Shown here: positions 15,503 to 24,676 of the stretch, piece by piece | How positions within the stretch are numbered: the first letter of the stretch is position 1 | Layout of the letters: each line of letters begins with the position of its first letter | Assembly: GCA_001816915.1 (NCBI GenBank) | Contig: MHCL01000011.1 | Span: 14,462 to 52,795 of the forward strand | DNA from: Candidatus Chisholmbacteria bacterium RIFCSPLOWO2_01_FULL_49_14 | Lineage (GTDB): Bacteria; Patescibacteriota; Microgenomatia; UBA1400; Chisholmbacteraceae | Reading direction: 5' to 3' | DNA: 38,334 bases | Made by a program: the position numbers and the translations under genes | Notes under the pieces: model-generated | Told to the model about the DNA's origin: nothing | Seen by the model: only the letters and a program-made list of their open reading frames with translations | Database searches by the model: none

Positions 15503-16009
15503 ATGAGAAATGCGTCATGGAAAGATATCCATCGGTTTCAAGAGAAATCGGGTTGGTGCGGTCCCGCGGTTATTCAGATGGCGCTGTCCAAAGTTCAGAT
15601 TGATAAATCTCAAGAGGAAATCGCCCATGATGTCTATAAACACTGGTGGGGAACGAGTTATTCTCTGATGGTCGCCTACTTCAGCCGGTATTTCAGACGG
15701 GTGAATTTTAAAAGCAATGCGACAATCCAGGATTTAAAGAGACTGGTAGACAACGGGAATATCGTGATCGTCGACTGGTGGGATGATTTGGATGCTGAAG
15801 ACCCGGATGGTCATTATTGTATCGTTGCGAAAGTCAGTCGGGAGAAAAAAACCATAACACTGGTCGATCCCTCAAATGCCCGAAAAGGAATATGGGAAAT
15901 AAAGATAAAAGATTTTCGGGATCGATGGTATGACTATCTGGATGTTCATGGTTCAACTTGGGTAGATGGATTGCTGATTTGGATTGACGCGAAATCAAAA
16001 ATTTCCTAG
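15503..16009 (+). CDS. C39-like papain-fold peptidase domain protein
   Basis: FQEKSGWCGPAVIQMALSK...GNIVIVDWWDDLDAEDPDGHYCIVAKVSREKKTITLVDPSN. Confidence 0.8.
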   Translation: MRNASWKDIHRFQEKSGWCGPAVIQMALSKVQIDKSQEEIAHDVYKHWWGTSYSLMVAYFSRYFRRVNFKSNATIQDLKRLVDNGNIVIVDWWDDLDAEDPDGHYCIVAKVSREKKTITLVDPSNARKGIWEIKIKDFRDRWYDYLDVHGSTWVDGLLIWIDAKSKIS

Positions 16010-16157
16010 TCCTCCTTCGCCAAGTCTATATTGGCTTCGGCAGGATTTCAGCTTTAGGATATGGAAAGAACTCTCGTGATACTAATCAGATAATCCGAGA
16101 GCTGAGAGACCTCGGAGCTTCAATCTGGTAAAATATACCTTAGATTGAGATGAGTAT

Positions 16158-16204
16158 GGTGGCCGTAGCCCTGCCTGCCGGCAGGCAGGTCAGCGGTAGA
16201 GCAT
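16158..16204 (+). pseudogene. Duplicate tRNA-His 5' end interrupted by a palindrome
   Basis: GGTGGCCGTAGC + CCTGCCTGCCGGCAGGCAGG + TCAGCGGTAGAGCAT; compare intact GGTGGCCGTAGCTCAACGGCAGAGCAT at 16455. Confidence 0.85.
16170..16189. repeat. 20-bp perfect palindrome CCTGCCTGCCGGCAGGCAGG
   Basis: Read directly. Confidence 0.95.
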
Positions 16205-16451
16205 GAGATATTACGCTTACATTCTGAAAAGTCTTAAAGACGGCAAGTGTTATACAGGAATTACGAATGATCTAATAAGAAGGATCAATCAACATCAATT
16301 GGGTGATGAAGCCACGCCATCGACACTGAATAGAGGTCCATTTAAGTTAATTCATGCAGAGGAGTGCGAAAATCGGCTGGTAGCAAGAAAAAGGGAGAAG
16401 TACTGGAAAAGTGGATATGGAAGAGAGTTAAGAGAGAGACTGTTTGGTTGA
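16203..16451 (+). CDS. Single-domain GIY-YIG nuclease
   Basis: MRYYAYILKSLKDGKCYTGITNDLIRRINQHQLG...RLVARKREKYWKSGYGRE; start codon lies in the tRNA-His fragment. Confidence 0.9.
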   Translation: MRYYAYILKSLKDGKCYTGITNDLIRRINQHQLGDEATPSTLNRGPFKLIHAEECENRLVARKREKYWKSGYGRELRERLFG

Positions 16452-16454
16452 TAT

Positions 16455-16527
16455 GGTGGCCGTAGCTCAACGGCAGAGCATCGCCCTGTGGAGGCGAATG
16501 TTGCGGGTTCGATTCCCGTCGGCCACC
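16455..16527 (+). tRNA. tRNA-His(GUG)
   Basis: G-1 GTGGCCG...CGGCCAC-C73, TCGCC CTGTGGA GGCGA. Confidence 0.95.
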
Positions 16528-16637
16528 CAAAAATTGAATTTAGAATCCTCTGCTTTTAGAATGTTAATTTAAAATAATGACTAAATACATATCATTGTAA
16601 AAGTAAAAATGAATTACTTTTTTTTAACATAAAAACT

Positions 16638-17231
16638 ATGTCAAACGTTGAAACAAAAAAGGAGTTGTCACCAGAACAACCTGCCTTGCCGGCAGGCAGG
16701 CGTGAGGAACTGATCAACGCATTAAAAGCCCGTTTTGAGAAAAACATGAACCGTCATAAAGGTCTTGAATGGGCTAAAGTACAAGCAAAGCTGGACGCCA
16801 ATGCCGGGAAACTGTGGTCGCTCTATGAAATGGAAAGAACCGGCGGTGAACCAGATGTTGTAGGTCGTGATTCTAAGACAGGCGAATACATTTTTTATGA
16901 CTGCTGCGCGGAAAGTCCTAAAGGCCGCAGAAGTGTTTGTTACGACCGCGAAGCGCTGGAGTCACGGAAAGAACATAAACCGGAAAATAACGCTATTGAT
17001 ATGGCTGCTGCCATGGGCATTGAACTTTTATCGGAAGAACAATATCGAGAGTTGCAGAAACTCGGAAAATTCGATACGAAAACGTCGAGCTGGGTGAAAA
17101 CACCTTCTGATATTAGAAAACTCGGCGGCGCTATCTTTGCTGATTTCCGCTACGGCAATGTCTTCGTGTCTCACAACGGTGCAGAATCTTACTATGCCGT
17201 TAGGGCGTTCCGTGGCTCGCTAAGGGTCTAA
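16638..17231 (+). CDS. DUF4256 family protein
   Basis: KALKARFEKNMNRHKGLEWAKVQAKL...ERTGGEPDVVG...YIFYDCCAESPKGRRSVCYDREALESRKEHKPENNAIDMAAAMGIELL. Confidence 0.85.
   Translation: MSNVETKKELSPEQPALPAGRREELINALKARFEKNMNRHKGLEWAKVQAKLDANAGKLWSLYEMERTGGEPDVVGRDSKTGEYIFYDCCAESPKGRRSVCYDREALESRKEHKPENNAIDMAAAMGIELLSEEQYRELQKLGKFDTKTSSWVKTPSDIRKLGGAIFADFRYGNVFVSHNGAESYYAVRAFRGSLRV
16680..16700. repeat. 21-bp near-palindrome CCTGCCTTGCCGGCAGGCAGG inside the DUF4256 ORF
   Basis: Encodes PALPAGR in frame. Confidence 0.9.
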
Positions 17232-17409
17232 ATTTGGACTTTTAATTTTAGCATTTCTTTGATATTTGTGGCGCGTAATCATTACACAAAATACAAAGAA
17301 GCAAATGAAGTTCTAAAAAAGCTACGTCCTTACGCGGTAATCTAGTATAATAGGCACAGACATCATGGGGTAGGCTACCCCAGTTCGCTAGATTTAACTT
17401 TAGGTTTTA

Positions 17410-18024
17410 TTACTCCCTGATGAAGGCAAGCCCTGATTGCATTCGATGTTGTGTCCAGCCAAAAATATCCGCTTCGTGTCGGGCGTTATTCAGATAATCA
17501 GGCCATCTTCCTTTTTTGAGATCATCCCAATGGTCACCTGTTCGCCTCAGGAATATCTGAGCATTATAGGGAACTTGTGGAGTAAACCATTCTGTTTCAG
17601 GTATGTAATCGTCCCGCTTTTGATAATCTCCTTGCAGCCAATACGACGTCAGCGCCCCGTCAGCATTCACAGCAATGAGAATGGGATTTACCCTTGAGGT
17701 TTTTTGACAAATGTCCTTCACCAGATGGTAGTCGAAACAGTTGGCAAGCAGTAACGGCGGATTGGCACCGATGATGCTTTCCAACATCTGATCAGGCAGC
17801 GTGGTCTTTATTGATTCGGACTGCCAGCTTGCCAGATCCACTCCGACATACAACGCAGACGGGAAAACATCCGCAATTACCCGTCTCAATGCTTTTCCGT
17901 AACCGACGACGCCTTCGATGACGAGATCCACCTGCTCAAGTACCGGATGTTTGGATTGCATTTCGCTCAACTGGGCAGTGAAAAAAACTGCCCATAGCTG
18001 CTCACTCGAAGCTTCGTATTCCAT
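17410..18024 (-). CDS. Hypothetical protein, possibly methyltransferase-like
   Basis: DLVIEGVVGYGKALRRVIADVFPSALYVGVDLASW suggests a Rossmann-type motif; weak. Confidence 0.5.
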   Translation of the reverse strand: MEYEASSEQLWAVFFTAQLSEMQSKHPVLEQVDLVIEGVVGYGKALRRVIADVFPSALYVGVDLASWQSESIKTTLPDQMLESIIGANPPLLLANCFDYHLVKDICQKTSRVNPILIAVNADGALTSYWLQGDYQKRDDYIPETEWFTPQVPYNAQIFLRRTGDHWDDLKKGRWPDYLNNARHEADIFGWTQHRMQSGLAFIRE

Positions 18025-18170
18025 GCCGTTAAAATGTTCTTAAGGAGGGAATTGTAACATAGTAGTGAAAAGTTTGAACGACAATTGACGTACCGGGTTC
18101 ATGAGATAGTTTATTTCAAATGAATATTTGCTGGTATTTAATTAATACTCATTCGTATCAGGGAAAAAAG

Positions 18171-18629
18171 ATGCATTTCGGTTATATCATTCCCAAACCG
18201 AAGACTCCGGATAACGATCATGAATATTTGGAGGTACTCGCAAAAAATATCTTCCGCATGGGATTTAACTGGATCGTCGTCGAAGAGCGCTGGCCGGAGA
18301 TTCGCAAGGCATTTGATGAGTTTCGCGTTGAGAAAGTTGCAGGATATACCGAGTCGGACGTTATGCGTTTACTTGATGATAAGCGGATGATCCGACACCG
18401 GAAGAAAATTGAGGCAATAATTTCCAATGCTACACTTGTGAGAGCCATCGCAAACCAGTTCGGATCTTTTAAGGAGTACCTAAAAAGCTTCCGCGATGAG
18501 CCTTACCACAGGAGAAGGGATAGAATTGCGTTGAGTTTCAGGAATTTGGGAAAAACCGGTGCTTTTTGTTTTCTCTACACAATCAATGAAGAAGTTCCCA
18601 AATGGGAAGAGCGTCTTTCGGAACTCTAG
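18171..18629 (+). CDS. DNA-3-methyladenine glycosylase I-like
   Basis: MGFNWIVVEERWPEIRKAFDEFRVEKVAGYTESDVMRLLDDKRMIRHRKKIEAIISNA resembles Tag. Confidence 0.7.
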   Translation: MHFGYIIPKPKTPDNDHEYLEVLAKNIFRMGFNWIVVEERWPEIRKAFDEFRVEKVAGYTESDVMRLLDDKRMIRHRKKIEAIISNATLVRAIANQFGSFKEYLKSFRDEPYHRRRDRIALSFRNLGKTGAFCFLYTINEEVPKWEERLSEL

Positions 18630-18635
18630 AGATCA

Positions 18636-19061
18636 CTATTGATTCGAAGGAAGAGATGTTTTCGATTGCGGAGACTGTTGAGTTTGGGCGGAATCATCGG
18701 CTCTGATCACTTCTTCCTCGTTGGCATCCTTGGAAATACCCGCGAGGAGTTTTGACCTCTTCAGCACTCCGATGGTATGATTCACCTCAAGTCCAGGATC
18801 CATCTTTTTATCCTTATACGCGTCTTTTTGTATTTCAAGATCGTCGATGAAATGCGTGATGTTGTCCGCAGTAAAGACCGCTTTCTTCAATTCTTCGTAC
18901 CTAGTCATGATGGTTCTGGCAAGCGTCGAGTACTTGTAGAAAAGCGCAATCAACCCGGTCAGTACGAGTACTGAAAGCAGCATTCCCTTTTGTGCCGTAT
19001 CACCAACGATAAAAACAAAAAGACTGTACAACGCAATAAGTACGATAATGATGATTTTCAT
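18636..19061 (-). CDS. Hypothetical membrane protein
   Basis: Two N-terminal hydrophobic segments. Confidence 0.55.
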   Translation of the reverse strand: MKIIIIVLIALYSLFVFIVGDTAQKGMLLSVLVLTGLIALFYKYSTLARTIMTRYEELKKAVFTADNITHFIDDLEIQKDAYKDKKMDPGLEVNHTIGVLKRSKLLAGISKDANEEEVIRADDSAQTQQSPQSKTSLPSNQ

Positions 19062-19073
19062 ATTCGGGTCAGT

Positions 19074-19337
19074 TTATGATGATGATTCGTTTCCCTTCTC
19101 TTTTGCCTTCTCCAATTTATCTATCCGGAATTCTATTTCTTCAATCCGTTCATTCATACGCTGTTTCATCTCATCATGGTCACGCTTCTGCGCGGAAACA
19201 CGAATGAGAGCGGAAATGCCGACAATGCCGGCAAGAAAATAGAAGATATCGGCAAGTGATCTTCTTCCGAGCAGGAGAAAGACGATTGCCGATACAATAA
19301 CCCCCAGGACAATCAGATTCTTTCGGTTTTTTTCCAT
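19074..19337 (-). CDS. Small membrane/coiled-coil hypothetical protein
   Basis: Two TM segments then a charged coiled coil. Confidence 0.5.
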   Translation of the reverse strand: MEKNRKNLIVLGVIVSAIVFLLLGRRSLADIFYFLAGIVGISALIRVSAQKRDHDEMKQRMNERIEEIEFRIDKLEKAKEKGNESSS

Positions 19338-19429
19338 CTGTATACTACCATCCTATTGTTTTTTCACCCACGACGCAACTTTCCGACGCGATTTTTCATC
19401 ACAAAAGGCGTTTGTGATAGGATTCAGCT

Positions 19430-19675
19430 ATGAAAGGAAGAAAGCGGGATTTTGTCACAGATGCTCGCAAGATGATGTCTGCCCATTTCGGGAAATTCAC
19501 TAAGGGACGACGGAAATTCATCCCGATGGCGCTCCTGTTGGCGCTTCTTATCCTCTTTGGCGTTGGCGCATCAGTGATCATGATTATGGGACTTGTTGGG
19601 ATCTATGCCATCATTGTGGTCTTCCGCATGAATTCCGAATGGATCAGGAAAGAAGAAAAGCGAATGAAAAAGTGA
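19430..19675 (+). CDS. Small membrane hypothetical protein
   Basis: Two hydrophobic segments in 81 aa. Confidence 0.5.
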   Translation: MKGRKRDFVTDARKMMSAHFGKFTKGRRKFIPMALLLALLILFGVGASVIMIMGLVGIYAIIVVFRMNSEWIRKEEKRMKK

Positions 19676-19693
19676 AGCAGGGGGAATTCGCAT

Positions 19694-20956
19694 CTATGAA
19701 GAACGCAGGCTGTTGCGAAGAACTTCGTCGATCGTGGTCACACCCCGTTCGGCTTTTTCAATACCATCTTGGAGCAAAGTCAAAAATCCATGGGATTTGA
19801 GCGTATCACGCAAAATATCTTCACTCGCTCTTGATCGGACGAGATCGCGGACTTTGGAATCCATTTTCAACACTTCATAAATGCCGGTTCTGCCTTTGTA
19901 GCGGAGATTTTGGCAGGATGGACAGCCTTTGCCGACCATGAATTGTTTCGGACTGCGGCCAGTGGTCTTTAAAAAATATTCACTCTGTTCAGGAGTTGGC
20001 GATACCGGTATCTGGCACTCCAGGCAGTTTTTTCGCACCAGACGCTGAGCAACGATCCCCAAGAGCGCGGCGTTTAAGAGGTACGATTCAACACCAAGAT
20101 CGAGGAGGCGAAACAGCGCTCCAACTGAGTCTTCCGCATGAACAGAAGAAAGAACGAGTTGACCGGTTAATCCGGACTCCACCGCGATTTGGGCAGTTTC
20201 CCGATCGCGAATTTCTCCCACAAAGATCACGTCCGGACTCAGGCGCAGGATTGTCCGCAAACCTTCGGCAAAAGTGAATCCCATGTCGTTTTTCGTCTGC
20301 ATCTGATTTACTCCCTGCAATTGATATTCAACGGGATCTTCAATGGTCATGATATTGTAGGTTTGATTCTCGTTGAGTTGATTGATCGTTGAATACAAGG
20401 TCGTCGTCTTCCCGCAACCGGTCGGTCCGCAGACGAGAATCAATCCGCTCATTGATCGCAGCATGTCCCGATAAATTTCGTCGGTCTTTTTACTGAAACC
20501 CAAATCGGACAGCGGCATGACGATTGATTGCTTCTCGTGGATTCTGATGACGATCAATTCCCCATGGATTGTTTGGGCAATTTCTACACGCAGGTTGACG
20601 ACCCGGCCTTCCAGGTTCAGAGTAAACTGACCTTCCTGGATACGGCGTTTTTCCGTCGGATCCAGTTGAGAAAGAACTTTAATCCGAGAGGAGATCTGCG
20701 GAAACTCGTCAAGCGAAAATTCCCCGAGATAATACATCACCCCGTCTATTCGGGATCGGACCCGTACCGTATTTTTCGCCGGTTCAAAGAAGATGTCGGA
20801 CGAAGCAAGTCCTACGGCTTCACGAATAATCGTGTTGACAAAAGGTGTTGCGTCAACTTTGGTCTGGGAAAAAAGGTCCTTTAAAAATCTTGTGCTTACT
20901 GTTTTCGGCTCGGATGCCGGTGCGTTTGAATTTCCATCATCCATTATGGACGGCAT
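19694..20956 (-). CDS. PilB/GspE-type secretion/pilus ATPase
   Basis: LILVCGPTGCGKTTTLYSTINQLN, IMTIEDPVEYQLQGVNQMQ, DVIFVGEIRDRETAQIAVESGLTGQLVLSSVHA. Confidence 0.93.
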   Translation of the reverse strand: MPSIMDDGNSNAPASEPKTVSTRFLKDLFSQTKVDATPFVNTIIREAVGLASSDIFFEPAKNTVRVRSRIDGVMYYLGEFSLDEFPQISSRIKVLSQLDPTEKRRIQEGQFTLNLEGRVVNLRVEIAQTIHGELIVIRIHEKQSIVMPLSDLGFSKKTDEIYRDMLRSMSGLILVCGPTGCGKTTTLYSTINQLNENQTYNIMTIEDPVEYQLQGVNQMQTKNDMGFTFAEGLRTILRLSPDVIFVGEIRDRETAQIAVESGLTGQLVLSSVHAEDSVGALFRLLDLGVESYLLNAALLGIVAQRLVRKNCLECQIPVSPTPEQSEYFLKTTGRSPKQFMVGKGCPSCQNLRYKGRTGIYEVLKMDSKVRDLVRSRASEDILRDTLKSHGFLTLLQDGIEKAERGVTTIDEVLRNSLRSS

Positions 20957-21010
20957 ATAGGACTACCGTAACACAGCGCAAAGCATCCGGTCAATTTTGC
21001 TGAGCCTTCC

Positions 21011-22366
21011 TTATGAGCGAGTGATGGTAAACGTGCGGTGGTGAAAGAGGAAGGCGGCAGGACTGTCTTCAACAAGGAAGCGCTGAAAATCCTGATAGAT
21101 GAGAATTCTTTCCTTCTTATCGATCGTTTGCCTACCGTCTTCAAGAAGCTTATCAACTTTCGGACTGTTATATCGGGTGAGGTTTGTTTGCTGGGTTGAA
21201 TGCCAGAGACTGTATTGGTCAGGATCCGGAGGAATTTCCTGTGCGATGAGGAGGACTTGAAAATTCTCAGGGAGGAAGGTTGCAACCTTCATGGTGGTGT
21301 TGATGCCCAAGGTTGACCATACCTCCTTGATGTTTTCCGCGATATCAAGATATGGGAGCGTGGTGGTGAGTTCAATCACCTGGGGAATACTGTTCCCTTG
21401 TTCCCGTTCGGAATCAAGAAGCCGTTTGGCGGCTTCCGGATCATAATCATATGGTTTGACCTGCGGGTTGTGAGCCCATGAGTCGGGATTGATCGGACTC
21501 ACTGCCCGTACACTTTCACTGCCTTTATCGGGAATGGCATAGGTGAGCGCTTGACGCAGGCTTTTACTCGAAAGGTTGGGATCCTCAACATTAAAAAAGA
21601 GCGCGACGTAGCGGTCGGGATGAATCACTTCGGAAACGATCGTATTCGGCCAGTTCACCAATTCTCCGGGAGAGGATAGCTCGAGGATCTCATCGACTTC
21701 GCCGAGTTTAAAGGCAGTCACCGCGGCTTCCTGATTATTATAGAAACGATAGAGCAGTGAATCTTGATCCGATTTGATAGAAAGCTCTGTGATGTATTGG
21801 GCGTTGCGAACGATATTTTTTACCCGCATCGGACCCAGGCCGAGCAGAGCCCTCCTTCCCGGGAAGAGCGAGGATCTTGAAGAACGAAAGAGCGGTTGAC
21901 TGACGACCGTGGGAAAAGGAGAAAATGGTTCCTTGAGGTCGAAGACCACCTCGGTATCCGAAACCACCGTGATCGTCACATCGGAGAAGTTATAGTTAAC
22001 GTCATCGGCTTTGAATGGCTTTCCGTCATGCCAGAAAAGATCATCCCGCAACACGAATCGATACCGCCTACCGTCTTCCTCTATGCTCATGGATTTTGCC
22101 AGGGAAGGCTGTGCTTCCCCGGAAGGTGTGATGGAAGTTAACCCATAGCTTATTTGATTTTGGATAAAGAGGGGCAACTCGGAAAGGATCGGTTTGCCGA
22201 TGATGGCGATTTTCTTGAGCGGTTCAGTCTTCGGGAGCAGAGAAAATATTTTGGGTACCAAGAGGGCGCTGACTAAGCCCGCAAAGATGGCGATGAACAG
22301 AAGCTTGTTATGCCTCTTGAAAAAACCACGAAGCATCCAATATGCGAAGCGAATTTTTTTGAGCAT
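21011..22366 (-). CDS. ABC transporter substrate-binding protein, family 5, N-terminally anchored
   Basis: YRFVLRDDLFWHDGKPFKADDVNYNF; RYNSPKVDKLLEDGRQTIDKKERILIYQDFQ. Confidence 0.88.
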   Translation of the reverse strand: MLKKIRFAYWMLRGFFKRHNKLLFIAIFAGLVSALLVPKIFSLLPKTEPLKKIAIIGKPILSELPLFIQNQISYGLTSITPSGEAQPSLAKSMSIEEDGRRYRFVLRDDLFWHDGKPFKADDVNYNFSDVTITVVSDTEVVFDLKEPFSPFPTVVSQPLFRSSRSSLFPGRRALLGLGPMRVKNIVRNAQYITELSIKSDQDSLLYRFYNNQEAAVTAFKLGEVDEILELSSPGELVNWPNTIVSEVIHPDRYVALFFNVEDPNLSSKSLRQALTYAIPDKGSESVRAVSPINPDSWAHNPQVKPYDYDPEAAKRLLDSEREQGNSIPQVIELTTTLPYLDIAENIKEVWSTLGINTTMKVATFLPENFQVLLIAQEIPPDPDQYSLWHSTQQTNLTRYNSPKVDKLLEDGRQTIDKKERILIYQDFQRFLVEDSPAAFLFHHRTFTITRS

Positions 22367-22369
22367 GTT

Positions 22370-22588
22370 TTATACAATGCGTAAGTTGATTATCGCCAGG
22401 ATGAGAAAAAGAAGCGTGAGGGCAACCGTACCATACAAAAGAATTTTCTCAACTCCTCTTTTTGAGCGATACGACTCCCCTCCCCCTCCCCAAGCGCTTC
22501 CCAATCCGGTGCCTCGAGCCTGAAGCAGGATTGACCCGACGAGGAGAACGGAAATAACAATTTGAACAACCAACAATACGATTTTCAT
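22370..22588 (-). CDS. secG: Preprotein translocase subunit SecG
   Basis: VQIVISVLLVGSILLQARGTGLGSAWGGGGESYRSKRGVEKILLYGTV. Confidence 0.9.
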   Translation of the reverse strand: MKIVLLVVQIVISVLLVGSILLQARGTGLGSAWGGGGESYRSKRGVEKILLYGTVALTLLFLILAIINLRIV

Positions 22589-22620
22589 CGGTTAGCAAAG
22601 TATACCATAAGAGACCGGTC

Positions 22621-23025
22621 TCACTCTCTGGCGACCCAGAAGAGAAAGGAGTTGGTGATGCTTAGAGACAGCGAGGAGAGTACAAGCGTCCAAAATCTTG
22701 AAAATTCTACGATCGGGATGACGAATCCATGATAGGTGAAACCCTGGAACGAGAACTCGTTGACGCGGATGTCCTTCACGATTGATGTCAGGATGGCGAG
22801 CATGATGACGTTTACGAGCCAGCGGAACATGCCGAGCGTTAAGAGATTGATCGGCAGGAGGAGGAGAGAGACGATCGGCCGGATGAGGAGGTTGATGATT
22901 GCCAGGACAAACAGGGCAATCACCAATGTTTTTGCGCCTCCCTGATTCGTGAAGCCGGGAATGACGGAGACCGTGATGGAGAGTGCGGCCAAGTTAATGA
23001 TAAAGGACCTCAGGAGGGTTTTCAT
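22621..23025 (-). CDS. Phage holin family 4 / membrane protein
   Basis: LFVLAIINLLIRPIVSLLLLPINLLTLGMFRWLVNVIML. Confidence 0.8.
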   Translation of the reverse strand: MKTLLRSFIINLAALSITVSVIPGFTNQGGAKTLVIALFVLAIINLLIRPIVSLLLLPINLLTLGMFRWLVNVIMLAILTSIVKDIRVNEFSFQGFTYHGFVIPIVEFSRFWTLVLSSLSLSITNSFLFWVARE

Positions 23026-23299
23026 ACTCGTTTCTCGACTCGATGTTCCACCTTCGCGGAAAACCGAGGCGTTCTAGACCGCGGATGGATAGCGACTTGT
23101 GAAATTCGGTGATTTCCGCTTCGGCGGATTTCAGCTCTCATTGTGGTCGGCATAACAAACATTGTTATTCAAGATTCCACGTCCTAAGAGGCCGTGGAGC
23201 TTCAACCTGCATATTATAGAGAATTCTGAAGTGCCGCGTCCACGGGTTTACAGTAAGTTGCCACTGTAGCCCTGGCAGTATTTCCGGAAATGCCAATTT

Positions 23300-24676
23300 T
23301 TAATTATTGATCAGGGTCTTCTCTCGTAACAACGTGTGGTAGCGTTTGGCAAAGCGGTGGGCTTCATCCCGAATATGCATGATGAGCAGCAAGGAGGCGG
23401 AATCTTTCGGGAGACGGATGAAATGAAATATCTGTTTAAAGATTACCAATTCCTCAAACCGTTTGGCGATGCCGATCACCGGAATCGAATGCTGGAGGCC
23501 CTTTGATGCAAGCGCCTGCCTGGCAGCCTTCACCTGTTCCGTTCCGCCGTCGACGACGATGAGGTCGGGAATTTGCCATTCACGATGAGCGATTCTTCGC
23601 TGAATGGTCTCTTCCATCATCTTCGGGTCATTACCCTGCGAAATTTGCCTGATCCTGAACCTTCTATACTGGGAGATATCGGGTTTTCCCTGAGTAAAAA
23701 CGACCATTGAACCGGCTGATTGTTTTCCGCCAAGATTTGAAATGTCGTAGGCTTCGATGCGTGCAAAGGGCTTTTGCGGAAAGCGGGCGGATATTTTCTC
23801 AATAAAGGGCGCCAATGTTTTCCATAAATTCATTCTGGATTGAAAGTGATCAGAGTCCGCGGCGCCCACCCCGTCAAGCCAAGTGATTGCAACCGGCGCC
23901 TGGGTTACATGCTCAAGCATCATGAGTTGGTCGCGGATGGTGCGCGCGCGTTCGAAATTCAATTCCTTCGCCGCAGATTGCATTTCTCCTTTTAACGATT
24001 TGGCAAGACTTTTTCTCCTCCCCATGAGGAATTGCTTCAGACCATTAATATTGCGGGCATACTCCTGAGGTGATATTCGGCCGGTACAGGCGCCGGGACA
24101 ACGATTGATGTGTGAATAAAAACAGGCAATATGATGTTGCTTTTGTCTGGGTGTGGCATTACAAAAAGGGAAAATCCTTCTCACCAGACGTACGACGATT
24201 TTGGTTTGATAGGCAGAGGTGTACGGCCCGAAGATGCGGAATCGACCGGGGTAATCAGGAAGTTGGGTTTTACGAAGCATGAGAACGCGCGGGAACTCTT
24301 CTTTCGTTAAGAGGATGTAGAGGGGGGTTTTATCGTCTTTGAGGCGCAGATTGAATTTCGGTTGATGGGTGCGGATGAGTTCGGCTTCGGAAATGATTGC
24401 GTCAAGGTCACTCTCGACTATTGTCCATTTCAGCAACTTCGCTTGGGAAAGCAACAGTTTTGTTTTCGGATCGTGACCATTCTGACCGCGATATGATCGG
24501 AGCCGACGGCGAAGATTACCCGATTTGCCGATGTAGAGAACCTCTTTTTTTGCGGAAAGAAAGAAATAGATTCCGGGTTCGGAGGGAAGCGAAGGCAAGA
24601 CCCGTTCCCAAGCCCAGTGCCAGCGCGAGGGCCGGGATTTCGTTGTAGATTGGTTTGATGTTGAGTTTTTGCTCAT
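23300..24676 (-). CDS. uvrC: UvrC-like excinuclease subunit (no C-terminal HhH)
   Basis: LPSEPGIYFFLSAKKEVLYIGKSGNLRRRLRSY...FGPYTS...KPFARIEAYDISNLGGKQSAGSMVVF...IVVDGGTEQVKAARQAL...HIRDEAHRFAKRYH. Confidence 0.9.
   Translation of the reverse strand: MSKNSTSNQSTTKSRPSRWHWAWERVLPSLPSEPGIYFFLSAKKEVLYIGKSGNLRRRLRSYRGQNGHDPKTKLLLSQAKLLKWTIVESDLDAIISEAELIRTHQPKFNLRLKDDKTPLYILLTKEEFPRVLMLRKTQLPDYPGRFRIFGPYTSAYQTKIVVRLVRRIFPFCNATPRQKQHHIACFYSHINRCPGACTGRISPQEYARNINGLKQFLMGRRKSLAKSLKGEMQSAAKELNFERARTIRDQLMMLEHVTQAPVAITWLDGVGAADSDHFQSRMNLWKTLAPFIEKISARFPQKPFARIEAYDISNLGGKQSAGSMVVFTQGKPDISQYRRFRIRQISQGNDPKMMEETIQRRIAHREWQIPDLIVVDGGTEQVKAARQALASKGLQHSIPVIGIAKRFEELVIFKQIFHFIRLPKDSASLLLIMHIRDEAHRFAKRYHTLLREKTLINN

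Noticed and set aside
16342-16530. 62-aa minus ORF MGGRRESNPQHSPPQGDALPLSYGHHIN
   Set aside because: Antisense of tRNA-His and the GIY-YIG gene.
22621-23025. Holin-family protein as evidence for a prophage
   Set aside because: Small membrane proteins of this family are common in non-phage contexts and no other phage genes are nearby.
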